Made by a program: the position numbers and the translations under genes
Notes under the pieces: model-generated
The model's database searches: none
What the model was told of the DNA's origin: nothing
The model's input: the letters and a program-made list of their open reading frames with translations, nothing else
Shown: piece by piece, positions 28,483 through 37,854 of the stretch
Numbering within the stretch: position 1 is the first letter of the stretch
How the letters are laid out: each line of letters starts with the position of its first letter
Source of the DNA: Sphingobium sp. EP60837
GTDB taxonomy: Bacteria; Pseudomonadota; Alphaproteobacteria; Sphingomonadales; Sphingomonadaceae
Direction of reading: 5' to 3'
Assembly (NCBI RefSeq): GCF_001658005.1
Contig: NZ_CP015988.1
Location: 1 to 64,000, forward strand
DNA length: 64,000 bases

Positions 28483-29469
28483 TCAGCGCGCCCGGCGGTG
28501 CGACGATGGGGGTAGCGGAACCGACCGAACCGTGAATGGGTTCGGGTCGGCGCCATCATCCCAATGATCCGTCTTGGATTCGACCATCCATAGCTTGCCC
28601 GTTGATCGAGTTACTCCGGTGGGCCGCTCCAAGCCGTCGCGCAAATTTTCGGCAGTCGCCCTGGTACCCTTAACCGTCAGCGAGAATACCTTTCCCAAAC
28701 CGTTGTCGGCAAGATAGAGGCGTCCACCATAGGAGCGCAGCCCATCCGGTCTATTCAGCGCTACCGATATCTGGAGTGGCTGCGAAATGACGGGACCGTG
28801 CCTTCCTGGAGTTAGCCTGAAAATTTGGCCGCTCTCCAGGTTCGTGGCATAGAGGTCCTTGCCGAGGAAGGCTAGGCCGTCGACTCGGTTCAACTGAGGA
28901 CCAGAGTAAAACAACTCGAAGGATCCATTACCTCTCAGGCGGAGTATCCGTCCATTGCCCAGGTCGCTAACGTAAGGTATACCTTCCGGCCCGATGGCAA
29001 TATCGTTGCACGCGTTGGATTGGCCCGGGAGCGGCCAGGCGCCCTTCGCGGAGCCGGTCTCGAGATCGTAGGCTCGCAGCGTGCTATGTCTTTCCGTCAA
29101 TGGTGGAGGGCGTTCGCCGGTCCTGGGGCTGATGACGGTGCAGGTCCACAAGGTGCGGCTTGGCTCATCCGCCAGCACCCCGTAGGAAATGCTGCCGAAC
29201 GGCGTGAGGTCAATCCATCTCTGGGCTATGGCCTCCCCCGGGGAAGCACGATAAATATAGGGCTGGGCCAGGCTGCCGATGATTACTGCTCCTGCCCGCG
29301 TGCTGGTTATGCTTTCAGGGAAGACGTTCCGATCTGCAATCTGGATCGTTTCAAGCCGAGGCGAACCAAGTGCATTGATGCCGGATTGCGCACCCGTCAA
29401 GGCGCAGCTCGTCACGGAGGCCAGGACAAGCAGTGGGCTGCAGCGCTTCACCATCGTTTCAATCGTCAC
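28483..29469 (-). CDS. SMP-30/gluconolactonase-like six-bladed beta-propeller, probable lipoprotein (328 aa)
   Basis: The family comprises metal-dependent lactonases and related esterases. The N-terminus has a hydrophobic stretch ending VTSC (C22), compatible with a lipobox. Propeller features include SNACNDIAIGPEGIPYVSDLGNGRILRL and NRVDGLAFLGKDLYATNLESGQIFRL, and NRPDGLRSYGGRLYLADNG. The metal ligands of gluconolactonase (Glu, Asn, Asp) are only partly evident: N in SNACND and D in ADNG. A role hydrolysing a lactone made by the dehydrogenase or during ester cleavage is an inference. It may equally be a binding protein. It lies between the Tat MmgE-like gene (47 bp) and esterase 1 (10 bp). 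Confidence 0.72.
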   Translation of the reverse strand: MTIETMVKRCSPLLVLASVTSCALTGAQSGINALGSPRLETIQIADRNVFPESITSTRAGAVIIGSLAQPYIYRASPGEAIAQRWIDLTPFGSISYGVLADEPSRTLWTCTVISPRTGERPPPLTERHSTLRAYDLETGSAKGAWPLPGQSNACNDIAIGPEGIPYVSDLGNGRILRLRGNGSFELFYSGPQLNRVDGLAFLGKDLYATNLESGQIFRLTPGRHGPVISQPLQISVALNRPDGLRSYGGRLYLADNGLGKVFSLTVKGTRATAENLRDGLERPTGVTRSTGKLWMVESKTDHWDDGADPNPFTVRSVPLPPSSHRRAR

Positions 29470-29516
29470 GGTTGAGACTCTCCTGATAATGTGATTCGTG
29501 CTCGAGCAGATTTACG

Positions 29517-31184
29517 TCAGGAACGCGTGCGTAGGGGCCAGTCGGACAGGCGGGATTCCGTGTCCCCATGAGCACTGCTCATAAGAGCACTGAGGCTGCG
29601 CACATTACCGAGCTGTTCGAGGTTTAGGACGCTTTCGACGAGCAGCGATGTTTGCCGGACGCCAAGCACCGGAGTCATTAGGCTTGAAGCCTTCTCGACA
29701 ATCCATTCTCGGGTATACGGATTTGAGGACTCTCCGCGCGAAGGCACATCCCCTTGAGAAATGATTTCGCCATCCGCCATCGTCAGCTGGATGACCGGCG
29801 CCTTGGATCCAAGCGCGGCGGCGCGGCCCGGCGTCGAAGGATCGATATATTTGCCCGACTGGTTGTAGATCGTAACCGGAGCGATAGTGGTGATCGAACG
29901 CAGGCGAACCAGCAAGGGATCGGAAAAGCGGCTGCGATCGTGAATCGACTGGAAGGATAACCGCTTGTCGACCAACGTCATTGCCACCGCGTGCTGCATA
30001 TTCGCGTCGGGTGGTCCGCCATTATCGGTCACGGAGTTAGGTTCATAGCGAACAACAATCTTCGCAATTCTACGCGGGTCGATAGTTCTGCGCTCCAGCA
30101 GCGCCTCAAGGCTATCCAGGACGGCTGATATTGCACCAGCTACCGGACGACGCTTGAACCCTGCCGCCAGAACGTCGAAACGTGTCCCCAGGCCTTCAAT
30201 CATTAATTCTGGCTGAACAGTTTGCCCCGCAGCGCGAAACAGGGCGAAGAAATTGGCTGGTCCCTCAAAGATGTCGTGCACGGCGGTGAAGCCTGCTTTG
30301 ACGAGCAGGACCGATGTTACACCTCCCCGGGCGCCGATGCCGCCATTTAGGAATCCTTTCTCGATATGGTCCGGGTCGCGTCGGAACGAGTCAATGCCCG
30401 AGCTTTGCTGGGCCGTGTAGGATAGCGCAAACCGGGTTTGCTCCGGACTCAGCCTGGCAACGCACGCCGCCGCCGCAGTCGCGCCGAAAATGCCGCAGAC
30501 GCTGACCGTAGGCGTGCGGAAGTTCCTGAGCAGTCCTGCGGCTGTGCCAACTCGGCCGCCGATGTCATATCCCAGCGCTACGGAACGCAGAAAGCCGGTG
30601 CCGTTCGTTCCGAACTGTTCGCCTAGGGCAAGAGCCGCGCTGACAACGTTGATGCCAGGATGCCATGGACCGGAGGCCCCTCCCGTATCGTCTATTTCGT
30701 GGCCGTGGCCCGTTGTGCCATTGACCATGGCAGCGTTGATTGCGTCGGATTTCAAAGTGCTGCCAATGACGGTCGCTACTGGCTTGCCCCCGACGCCGGC
30801 TAGGAATGCCCGGCCGGCCCGGCCTGCGGGCAGCTGTGAGCCGGCGACGATCGCGGCAAGCGTGTCGAGAATATGCCACTTGGTCTGTTCGATGACGAGG
30901 GGCGGCAATTCGCGGTGACCGGCTCCGCTGATATATGCCGCGAGGCGTTCCGTCATGGGACTGACTGGATAATCTGCCGCGGTTTTCTCGCCCGGAGCGG
31001 GAAATCGTGCGTCATAGCCCGGATGAGAGAGGCTAGGTGAAGACGGGGGCGCCGTTTCGCCGAGGGCGCGGCCCGCGATCGCCACGCCGCCCGCGGCTGC
31101 ACCCAGCCCGAGATCCCGGCGGGACAAAGTCGGTCCGCGCCGCCGGGCCTGCGTCTTAGACGCCGCGTCAACTGCGTTGCTCAT
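29517..31184 (-). CDS. MmgE/PrpD family protein with Tat signal (555 aa)
   Basis: Family members are cis-aconitate decarboxylases, 2-methylcitrate dehydratases and iminodisuccinate epimerases, usually cytoplasmic. Family motifs include WHILDTLAAIVAGS, NGTTGHGHEIDDT (the conserved histidine/aspartate patch), SAALALGEQFG and GYDIGGRVG in the helical domain, and VRYEPNS and MQHAVAMTLVD in the lid domain. The unusual part is the first 42 residues: SRRDLGLGAAAGGVAIAG, a twin-arginine signal (R22-R23) followed by an alanine/glycine-rich h-region. I start at 31184, with GAGGGA upstream. The gene lies 32 bp after esterase 2 and 47 bp before the SMP-30-like gene. Substrate unknown. A tricarboxylate or branched unsaturated acid released by the esterases would suit the family. 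Confidence 0.85.
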   Translation of the reverse strand: MSNAVDAASKTQARRRGPTLSRRDLGLGAAAGGVAIAGRALGETAPPSSPSLSHPGYDARFPAPGEKTAADYPVSPMTERLAAYISGAGHRELPPLVIEQTKWHILDTLAAIVAGSQLPAGRAGRAFLAGVGGKPVATVIGSTLKSDAINAAMVNGTTGHGHEIDDTGGASGPWHPGINVVSAALALGEQFGTNGTGFLRSVALGYDIGGRVGTAAGLLRNFRTPTVSVCGIFGATAAAACVARLSPEQTRFALSYTAQQSSGIDSFRRDPDHIEKGFLNGGIGARGGVTSVLLVKAGFTAVHDIFEGPANFFALFRAAGQTVQPELMIEGLGTRFDVLAAGFKRRPVAGAISAVLDSLEALLERRTIDPRRIAKIVVRYEPNSVTDNGGPPDANMQHAVAMTLVDKRLSFQSIHDRSRFSDPLLVRLRSITTIAPVTIYNQSGKYIDPSTPGRAAALGSKAPVIQLTMADGEIISQGDVPSRGESSNPYTREWIVEKASSLMTPVLGVRQTSLLVESVLNLEQLGNVRSLSALMSSAHGDTESRLSDWPLRTRS

Positions 31185-31216
31185 TCCCTCTATCCCTCCT
31201 TGGCTTGTATGTGAGT

Positions 31217-32968
31217 TCAGTTCTTTACCGGTCGGAAAAGCGGCCACTTGGGCAGCGAAGTGCTTTCTGGCGATGGTTCGGCAACACGGCGCGGCTCAGA
31301 TACCTTCTCTGCGAGGTCCAAGCGCGGTTTTAGCGGATCAGCGGCCGCGGCTGCACTGCCGTTGCGCATGAACTGCAGGACCTGGTCGCTCGATGGCTTG
31401 TAAAGAGGCCATTCGGGCAAACCTGGACCATTCGGATTGCCTGTCTTGGCGAAGTTCGCCCAGTAAGTGTTCATTGTCTTTGCGACGCGCAAGTCCTGAT
31501 CAGACCAGGCGGGCCCGTAATTAAGACGCAGGACATCAAAGGCGAAGGCGAGCTCGCCGCCGTGGGGCGCGCCGTAGGTCCAGCGGGTCTGCAGCGCCTC
31601 AGGGATGTAGGAGAAGTAGTAGCGGTAAACCTTGGCTCCGCGATTGGCTGTTTCTGTCGCGACAAATCGTCCCGGCTCGATCATGTGGTCGTCCGCGGAT
31701 ACCTTATGCCGGATGACGCGCGGGTCTCCCGTCCCGTCCGGATCGTAAGATCTCAGCGCCTCTGCCTTGTGATCTCCGAACCGGGCGAGGGTGTAGTCTA
31801 TCGTCTGGTCCTCGTAGACGCCGGTCGATGCGGTCACATCATCGCTGTTCGCGCCGATGATAAGGGAAACGGGCGCGAATTTGCCTGCCTTAAAATAATC
31901 CCCCTTCACGACGGGCAGGATCTTCCCATCCATCGTGGGACCGCCCCACGGCGTGCGGGACTCGTCAACTGTGCCTGGCAGGCCTGTCGAGAGATCGATC
32001 AGTGCCTCCGCCGGCAAGGCGCGAAGCTTCGCAAGCGCATCGGCTCCTGGCCCTTCGATGCCCTTGGAAGTTGCGAAGGCAAGTCCGAACTTCTCGAGCG
32101 ATTGGCGGCCCGGTTGGTCGCGGTGCAGTTCCCGTATGTTGAGGCCATGTGTTGGTCCTGATTGGACGATCGCTTTCTGGAACAGGCCCTTGGCCAAGGG
32201 AGATACCATCATTGCATTGACGGCAACGCCGCCGGCGGATTCGCCGAATATCGTGACATTTGCAGGATCGCCGCCAAATGCGGCTATATTCTTCCGCACC
32301 CATTTGAGGGCGGCGATCTGGTCCAAGAAGGCGTAATTGGCTTTGGGTTCACCCGGATTGGACTTTGTCAATGCCGGGTGGGCGAAAAATCCGAACCTGC
32401 CCAGCCTGTAGTTGAAACTCACAACGACGACGCCCTGGCGGGCGAACGAGTCCCCCTGAAACAGGATGGGGGAGGTCCCTCCAACACTGAAACCTCCCCC
32501 GTAAAACCAAACCATCACCGGCAGCGGTTTGGCTGTAGATGCAGCCGGCCGCCATATGTTCAGGTAAAGACAGTCTTCGCTGGGTTCTGTGAGGATCAGA
32601 GGAATGCCGACGTTGCGGCTGTTCCGGTCAACCTTCTGCATGCAGTCGGGAGCGAAGGACCGAGCTTGCAGGACATCTTTCCAGGCCTTTGGAGCCTGCG
32701 GCGCGCGCCACCGTAGCGCGCCAACCGGCGGAGCGGCATACGGAATGCCTTTGAACGAAAGGACACCATCGACCTGTTCGCCCTGGACCTTGCCGCTCGT
32801 CACTGAAACGAAATCCGGACTCAGCTCGGCAGCAGCGTGGGAGCAGGCGAGGCTTACTGCCATCGCGGTGGTGAGGACTCTAGCACAACCGACGCCTATT
32901 TCGCGGTCAAGGAAATGGTCAAGGAACATGGAATCATGGCTCCAGGATGACTTATGCTGTGTGCTCAT
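31217..32968 (-). CDS. Type-B carboxylesterase 2, secreted (583 aa)
   Basis: This is a cholinesterase-type alpha/beta hydrolase. A Sec signal (ARVLTTAMAVSLACSHAAA, about 29-47) gives a periplasmic product. FKGIPYAAPPVGALRWRAP opens the domain. The oxyanion loop is FYGGGF (155-160). Ser244 sits in GESAGG. The catalytic histidine is in GAPHGGELAF. The C-terminus has a 25-residue extension whose LPKWPLFRP repeats the LPEWPLYKP motif at about 530. The gene overlaps the stop of esterase 3 by four bases (ATGA). The two proteins share LRALPAEAL, GAPHG.EL and FAKTG.PNGPGL, so they are tandem duplicates. Confidence 0.92.
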   Translation of the reverse strand: MSTQHKSSWSHDSMFLDHFLDREIGVGCARVLTTAMAVSLACSHAAAELSPDFVSVTSGKVQGEQVDGVLSFKGIPYAAPPVGALRWRAPQAPKAWKDVLQARSFAPDCMQKVDRNSRNVGIPLILTEPSEDCLYLNIWRPAASTAKPLPVMVWFYGGGFSVGGTSPILFQGDSFARQGVVVVSFNYRLGRFGFFAHPALTKSNPGEPKANYAFLDQIAALKWVRKNIAAFGGDPANVTIFGESAGGVAVNAMMVSPLAKGLFQKAIVQSGPTHGLNIRELHRDQPGRQSLEKFGLAFATSKGIEGPGADALAKLRALPAEALIDLSTGLPGTVDESRTPWGGPTMDGKILPVVKGDYFKAGKFAPVSLIIGANSDDVTASTGVYEDQTIDYTLARFGDHKAEALRSYDPDGTGDPRVIRHKVSADDHMIEPGRFVATETANRGAKVYRYYFSYIPEALQTRWTYGAPHGGELAFAFDVLRLNYGPAWSDQDLRVAKTMNTYWANFAKTGNPNGPGLPEWPLYKPSSDQVLQFMRNGSAAAAADPLKPRLDLAEKVSEPRRVAEPSPESTSLPKWPLFRPVKN

Positions 32969-34548
32969 CGATCGGCTGCCTTCTTGGTGAGGTCGAGCCG
33001 CTGCTTGAGTGGATCGGGGCCGGCATCGATCGAGCCATCAGCGTGGAATTGCAGGATCTCGTCTCGTTCTCGATTATAGGAGGGCCACTGCGCTAAACCG
33101 GGACCATTCGGATCGCCGGTCTTCGCGAAGTTCGTCCAGTAGGAGGACATGGACTTCGCGACGCGGTAATCACGCGGTGATGCAACTGGTCCGTAGTAGC
33201 GAGTCAGGTTGTCGAAAATATAGGCAAGCTCCGCGCCGTGCGGCGCACCTGCCGCCCACCGCTCAGCCAGCCCCTCCGTCAGATATCCGAAGCGATATTC
33301 ATAAACCGGCACACCGGCCGAGGAGAACGCGTCGGCAATGTATCGCGCGGGCTCTAGCATGATCGCGTCCATCGTGATCTTGTGCGAGACGCTATCATGA
33401 TTGCCGGTTTGATTGGGATCGTATGCGAGTTCAGCCTGAGCGCTGAGCGGCCCGAATTTCGCGTAGGGGTCTCCCGATTTTACGGCGATTGGAGCGTCAT
33501 CGGTGTTGGCCCCGATCATGATCGGAACCCTATGAAACCGCCCGGTTGAAAAATAGTCAGGATCGACAATGGGCAGCACCTTTCCGTCAAGCACCGGTCC
33601 GCCCCATCCGCCAAGCGGCGCATCATCGTTGGGCAATGGCGGCAATGGATTGAGGTCTGCAAGCGCCTCTGCTGGGAGGGCGCGCAGTTTTGCCAGCGCC
33701 GTCTGGTCTGAGCCGTCGATCTGCATAGAGCGAGCGAAGGCCCGGCCATAAGCCTCGAGCGGCACTTCGCGGCCGGACGGCACGGTAAGGCGCCGGCCGG
33801 AAATTCGGCGGTAGGGGCCGGACTGGATTATCGCCTTCTGAAACAGCCCTTCCGAGAGCGGCGAGGCCAGCATGGCGACTACTGATGCCGCCCCCGCCGA
33901 TTGACCAAAGATCGTGATGTTGTTCGGGTCGCCGCCGAAGGCCGAAATGTTTCGCTTCACCCACTTCAGAGCCGCGATCTGATCTAGGAAGCCGTAGTTG
34001 CCCTTGGGCTCCTCCGCATGTTCCGCGGCTAGCGCTGGGTGAGCGAAAAAGCCGAAGCGCCCGAGTCGGTAGTTGAGCGTAACGACTATCACGCCGTGCC
34101 GGGTCAATTCACTCCCATCATATACTATCGGAGAACTGCCGCCCTGCGTGAATCCTCCGCCGTGAATGTATACCATAACGGGTATCGGACCAGGCGCGCG
34201 GTCGCGGAGCCGGAAGACATTGACGAAAAGGCAGTCTTCGCGGGGCTCTGCTGTTCCCTTCGCAAAGACCGAATTCGTGCGTTGCATGCAGTCGTGGCCA
34301 AATGCGCTGCCGTCGCGAGTGCCCCGCCAAGCTATCGCCGGCTGCGGTGCCCTCCACCTCAAATCCCCCAAAGGCGGGGCCGCATAAGGGATTGCCTTAA
34401 AGGACTCGACCCCGTCGACCATCCTGCCTCGAACCGCACCCCCTTCGACGCTGACGACCGGGGGAGACAGTTCGGTTTGCTGCGACATGGCCGGGATGAA
34501 CCACGTCAGGCTGAAAGCGGAGACGATAATGGCGCGGGTCGTATTCAT
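32965..34548 (-). CDS. Type-B carboxylesterase 3, secreted (527 aa)
   Basis: This is the first gene of the minus-strand cargo operon. A signal peptide (AIIVSAFSLTWFIPAMS) is followed by VVSVEGGAVRGRMVDGVESFKAIPYAAPP. The oxyanion loop is IHGGGF (128-133) and Ser217 lies in GQSAGA, with histidine in GAPHGAELAY. It is a close paralogue of esterase 2. Two enzymes with different elbows (GQSAGA and GESAGG) suggest sequential attack on two ester bonds of one substrate or different stereochemistry (inference). Divergent from the TonB receptor, with a 630-bp shared regulatory region. Confidence 0.92.
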   Translation of the reverse strand: MNTTRAIIVSAFSLTWFIPAMSQQTELSPPVVSVEGGAVRGRMVDGVESFKAIPYAAPPLGDLRWRAPQPAIAWRGTRDGSAFGHDCMQRTNSVFAKGTAEPREDCLFVNVFRLRDRAPGPIPVMVYIHGGGFTQGGSSPIVYDGSELTRHGVIVVTLNYRLGRFGFFAHPALAAEHAEEPKGNYGFLDQIAALKWVKRNISAFGGDPNNITIFGQSAGAASVVAMLASPLSEGLFQKAIIQSGPYRRISGRRLTVPSGREVPLEAYGRAFARSMQIDGSDQTALAKLRALPAEALADLNPLPPLPNDDAPLGGWGGPVLDGKVLPIVDPDYFSTGRFHRVPIMIGANTDDAPIAVKSGDPYAKFGPLSAQAELAYDPNQTGNHDSVSHKITMDAIMLEPARYIADAFSSAGVPVYEYRFGYLTEGLAERWAAGAPHGAELAYIFDNLTRYYGPVASPRDYRVAKSMSSYWTNFAKTGDPNGPGLAQWPSYNRERDEILQFHADGSIDAGPDPLKQRLDLTKKAADR

Positions 34549-35177
34549 CCTTCTCCGTCCTTAATAGAGCGCGTCAGGCGCCTATTTTTAATAGAGTTCT
34601 CTGCACAGGCCAATTCCGGTCCTCCCCGCCGCGCGGCAGGAGAGTGCAGGAAAATTCGTCGGGCCGATTTTGCAGGCGAGCGACTGACTACAAGCCTCTT
34701 ATGAGACATAGATTCCCAGTATACAACACATTAATGCCGCGATGCCCGCGGCGTCCCCTCCGCCACCGAGTAGAACACGACTGATACTGCGGAACGACAA
34801 ACTTACATCGGAAATATACTCAGCACAATATACGCAATATACAAACATAAACTCAAACACCGCGCTAGGCGATGCCAAAAACTAGATAGTGCATGTTCCG
34901 TTCTATCGCCCCTTCATCGGAGATATCGAGCACATGAAAACTTGGAGCAGCCGATGACGTCATTAAGATCAGAAAACTGACGTCGTGATGTATTACAAAT
35001 TGGAAACATTGTTCTTACACGGCAAAATTATCTCTATTGGGCCGCCCAACTCCGGCAAAACCGGCTGAAGAATATTTCCCGCTTGGCAGGAATTCATTTT
35101 CATCCTAAGATGCGCCTCTGAAATCAAAGCTACCAAGATGATTCGACTTGGAGCGTCGCAACGAGGAGGGGGTGATA
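34549..35177. promoter_or_regulatory. Divergent promoter region between esterase 3 and the TonB receptor
   Basis: No gene. AATATAC occurs three times in 30 bases (34813-34819, 34827-34833, 34836-34842), the last two as a CAATATAC tandem. They are a candidate operator. A promoter for the receptor, TTGGCA (35083-35088), 17 bases, TAAGAT (35106-35111), lies 66 bases before its ATG. Confidence 0.45.
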
Positions 35178-37676
35178 ATGGAAAAAATCGGGCTAAAGAG
35201 CATATTGCTTGCAAGCACTATAGCGGTCAGCGCACCGGCTTTAGCCGCGCAGGCGCCCGCCGAAAGTGCTCAGGCCGACGCAGGTGACATCGTCGTAACG
35301 GCTCGCAGGACCAATGAAAGCCTGCAAAAGGTTCCGGTTGCGGTCAGCGTCCTCGGTGGCGAGGATATGTCTAAGAACAATATCGTCGATAGCTATGGTA
35401 TTCTCGCTCAGGTTCCCGGGTTGCAGAATATCACGCGAAATCAGGGGAATCCTTCCGCAGTCAGCTTCCTTAAAATCCGAGGCGTCGCGCCTGCGGCGGT
35501 GTATTTCAATGAGGCGCCGGTTCCCGCAATGCAGTGGGGTTGGTACGCTCCCTTCTTCGATCTAGCAAACGTTCAGGTTCTGAAGGGGCCGCAGGGCACC
35601 TTGTTTGGTCAGGCAAGCAATGCCGGCGCGATCCTGAACACTCCCAAGCGTCCGGGAGATGACTTCAGCGGCTATATGAAGGTCAGTGCCGGCAACTATA
35701 ACTTCCGCTCAATTGAAGGCGCGGTTGATATTCCGGTGATCAAGGATGTTCTGGCTGTTCGCCTGGCGGGTATTGATTATCATCGTGATGGATATGTGAG
35801 GGATTCTCTCTCCGATCGGATCGTCGCCGGAACGATGGACTACAAGGTCGGGCGCGCGACCATCGTATTCACGCCGTCTGACAACATAGAGAACGTCACT
35901 TTGTTCCAGTACGAGCTGGTCAAGGACTTCGGAGGAGCCGGCACCAGTACGCCAGGCGACTACAGCATGGTGCCGAACGCGCTGAACAACACCATTGCTG
36001 CAACCAACGGGATGACGCTTGCACAGCTTATCGCTGCTCGCGATCAGATCCTGGCCAACCAACGCGTGATTGGACCTTACCGGACCCAGGGATGGTCCAA
36101 CGGATGCCCCGCTTCGGCGCTTGCTCCCGCGACGACCTCGACGGTGCCTGGGCCTAATGTGTCGTCCGTGGTGCCCCAGCCATGTCCTCCAGGAGGCGGG
36201 TTCTTCCGCGACTATGAATTGATTAATACCACCACCGTTCATCTCGGGGAAAGCTTTTCTCTCAAGAACGTCTTCAGTCACACATGGGGCAAGATGACCT
36301 GGTTCGGGTTGAGCGATAATGACGGCACCCGTATCATCGGCAACGAGCTCAACCCTCGCAACGTGTCGATTGTGAATCCGACTCCGTCCGGCACGTCTGA
36401 AGAGCTTCAGGTGAACGGGAAGTTCAACAACTTCGACTTCGTCCTGGGTGGTTTCTACTATAAGGAAACTCCAACGAATGTTTTGGGCTTCGGGAATTAC
36501 ACCACTAGCATTAGTCAGTCCTTGACACGGTCGATCATCCAGACAGTCAGCAAGTCAGTTTACGGCCAAGGCAATCTTGACCTTTCCGGCGTCTTGCCGG
36601 GCCTGAAGGTCTTCGCCGGCGCAAGGCGCACCTGGGATACCGCACGGCGCCAGCAATTCATCTACGCACCGGCTGCATTCCCGACCCTCACCCAGACGGG
36701 AAGCAATGGGGGCCCTGGAACGGCAACGGGGGAGGCGCATTGGCAGCACACCAGTTACACTGTGGGCGCTCAGTACCAGATCACCCCCGACACTATGGTC
36801 TATCTCAACAACTCGAAGGGGAATAGCGCTGGCGGGCTGCAGAACAACAATGTCCTGCCTAAGTTCGATCCGGACCAGCTCAACAATCTTGAATTTGGTT
36901 TTAAGACCATAATCCGTGCTGGCGATACGCGCATTCGTGTGAATGGCGCCGCCTACTACGGATGGTACAATAATGTGAAGGTCAACACGGTCCAGAACCT
37001 AGAAACAGCTCCTGGATCAGGCGTCTTCTCGCTGATCAACTCGGTTGACAACGCAGCGCAAGCCCGCATCAAGGGCTTCGAGCTGGAGGTCGGGGCAAAT
37101 GTCGGGCGGTTGTTCGAACTGAATGGCTTCGTTGCCTTGCAGGATCCCAGATACACGCACTACAGGTTCTTCAATTCGCTCGCCAACACGACCGTTGACC
37201 TCGTGGATCAGCCGTTCTCGCAGGCACCCCGCTGGCAGTTGGGCTTCAGCCCCACCTTCCATGTACCGGTCGACGAGGAGAAGGTCGGGAAGATCGATAT
37301 TGGCCTGGCGATCAACTGGCGGTCGAAGATGTGGGCTAATCCGGTCAAGCCGGTCGTCCCCAATGACCCCAACAACCCCGATACCGGCCTGCTTTGTGTG
37401 GTTCCGAGGACCGCGGCATATGGATACGGCCCGCTGTCAGCCGACGGCAAGAAGGCTTATAAGGGCTGTGCTCCTGCCGCTGGCAATATCAACCTGAATG
37501 TCAATTGGGAAAATGTGCTCGGAAACGAAGGTGTAAGTCTGGGTTTCACGGTCACCAATCTCACCGCAAACCACGCCATTTACGGCCTGAGCTCGCAGTA
37601 TGACACCTTGAACGCGAACCAATATCAGTACAACGAACCGCGGATGTATCATTTGACGTTGGGCTATAAGTTCTGA
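35178..37676 (+). CDS. TonB-dependent outer-membrane receptor 1 (832 aa)
   Basis: It imports the substrate across the outer membrane with TonB energy. The signal peptide is MEKIGLKSILLASTIAVSAPALA. The plug begins at GDIVVTARRTNESLQKVPVAVSVL. VQVLKGPQGTLFG and GAILNTPKRPG are plug hallmarks. The C-terminus ends in the outer-membrane phenylalanine (LTLGYKF). The ATG at 35178 follows GAGGAGGGGG. A TTG upstream is not used. The family in sphingomonads often takes up large aromatic or polyester compounds. Divergent from the exported enzyme operon and followed by a rho-independent terminator, so it is probably co-regulated with the operon by the shared intergenic region. Confidence 0.95.
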   Translation: MEKIGLKSILLASTIAVSAPALAAQAPAESAQADAGDIVVTARRTNESLQKVPVAVSVLGGEDMSKNNIVDSYGILAQVPGLQNITRNQGNPSAVSFLKIRGVAPAAVYFNEAPVPAMQWGWYAPFFDLANVQVLKGPQGTLFGQASNAGAILNTPKRPGDDFSGYMKVSAGNYNFRSIEGAVDIPVIKDVLAVRLAGIDYHRDGYVRDSLSDRIVAGTMDYKVGRATIVFTPSDNIENVTLFQYELVKDFGGAGTSTPGDYSMVPNALNNTIAATNGMTLAQLIAARDQILANQRVIGPYRTQGWSNGCPASALAPATTSTVPGPNVSSVVPQPCPPGGGFFRDYELINTTTVHLGESFSLKNVFSHTWGKMTWFGLSDNDGTRIIGNELNPRNVSIVNPTPSGTSEELQVNGKFNNFDFVLGGFYYKETPTNVLGFGNYTTSISQSLTRSIIQTVSKSVYGQGNLDLSGVLPGLKVFAGARRTWDTARRQQFIYAPAAFPTLTQTGSNGGPGTATGEAHWQHTSYTVGAQYQITPDTMVYLNNSKGNSAGGLQNNNVLPKFDPDQLNNLEFGFKTIIRAGDTRIRVNGAAYYGWYNNVKVNTVQNLETAPGSGVFSLINSVDNAAQARIKGFELEVGANVGRLFELNGFVALQDPRYTHYRFFNSLANTTVDLVDQPFSQAPRWQLGFSPTFHVPVDEEKVGKIDIGLAINWRSKMWANPVKPVVPNDPNNPDTGLLCVVPRTAAYGYGPLSADGKKAYKGCAPAAGNINLNVNWENVLGNEGVSLGFTVTNLTANHAIYGLSSQYDTLNANQYQYNEPRMYHLTLGYKF

Positions 37677-37709
37677 CGATCTAAGGTATTATGTTGGACG
37701 GAATTGTTA

Positions 37710-37756
37710 GGGGGGTCTCGCTGTGCGGATGCACAGGGAGATGCCCCGCTTTTTTC
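37710..37756 (+). terminator. Rho-independent terminator after the TonB receptor
   Basis: There is a GC-rich hairpin around the loop GGAT, with arms including CTGTGC/GCACAG and GGGG/CCCC. A T6 run follows. Placed 33 bases past the stop. Confidence 0.75.
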
Positions 37757-37854
37757 GTCGCCGCACAGAATATCATGAAGGGCGTATCATAGCGCGGTAT
37801 GGACAAGTCTAGCGCAACAGGCTGTGAAGTGAGCGACATCGGAGAAGGATCGAA

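Noticed and set aside
31217..34548. Assignment of the esterases to a fumonisin esterase (fumD) cluster
   Set aside because: Family, signal peptide and presence of an MFS carrier and TonB receptor are alike, but no aminotransferase gene is in the window and sequence identity cannot be measured here.
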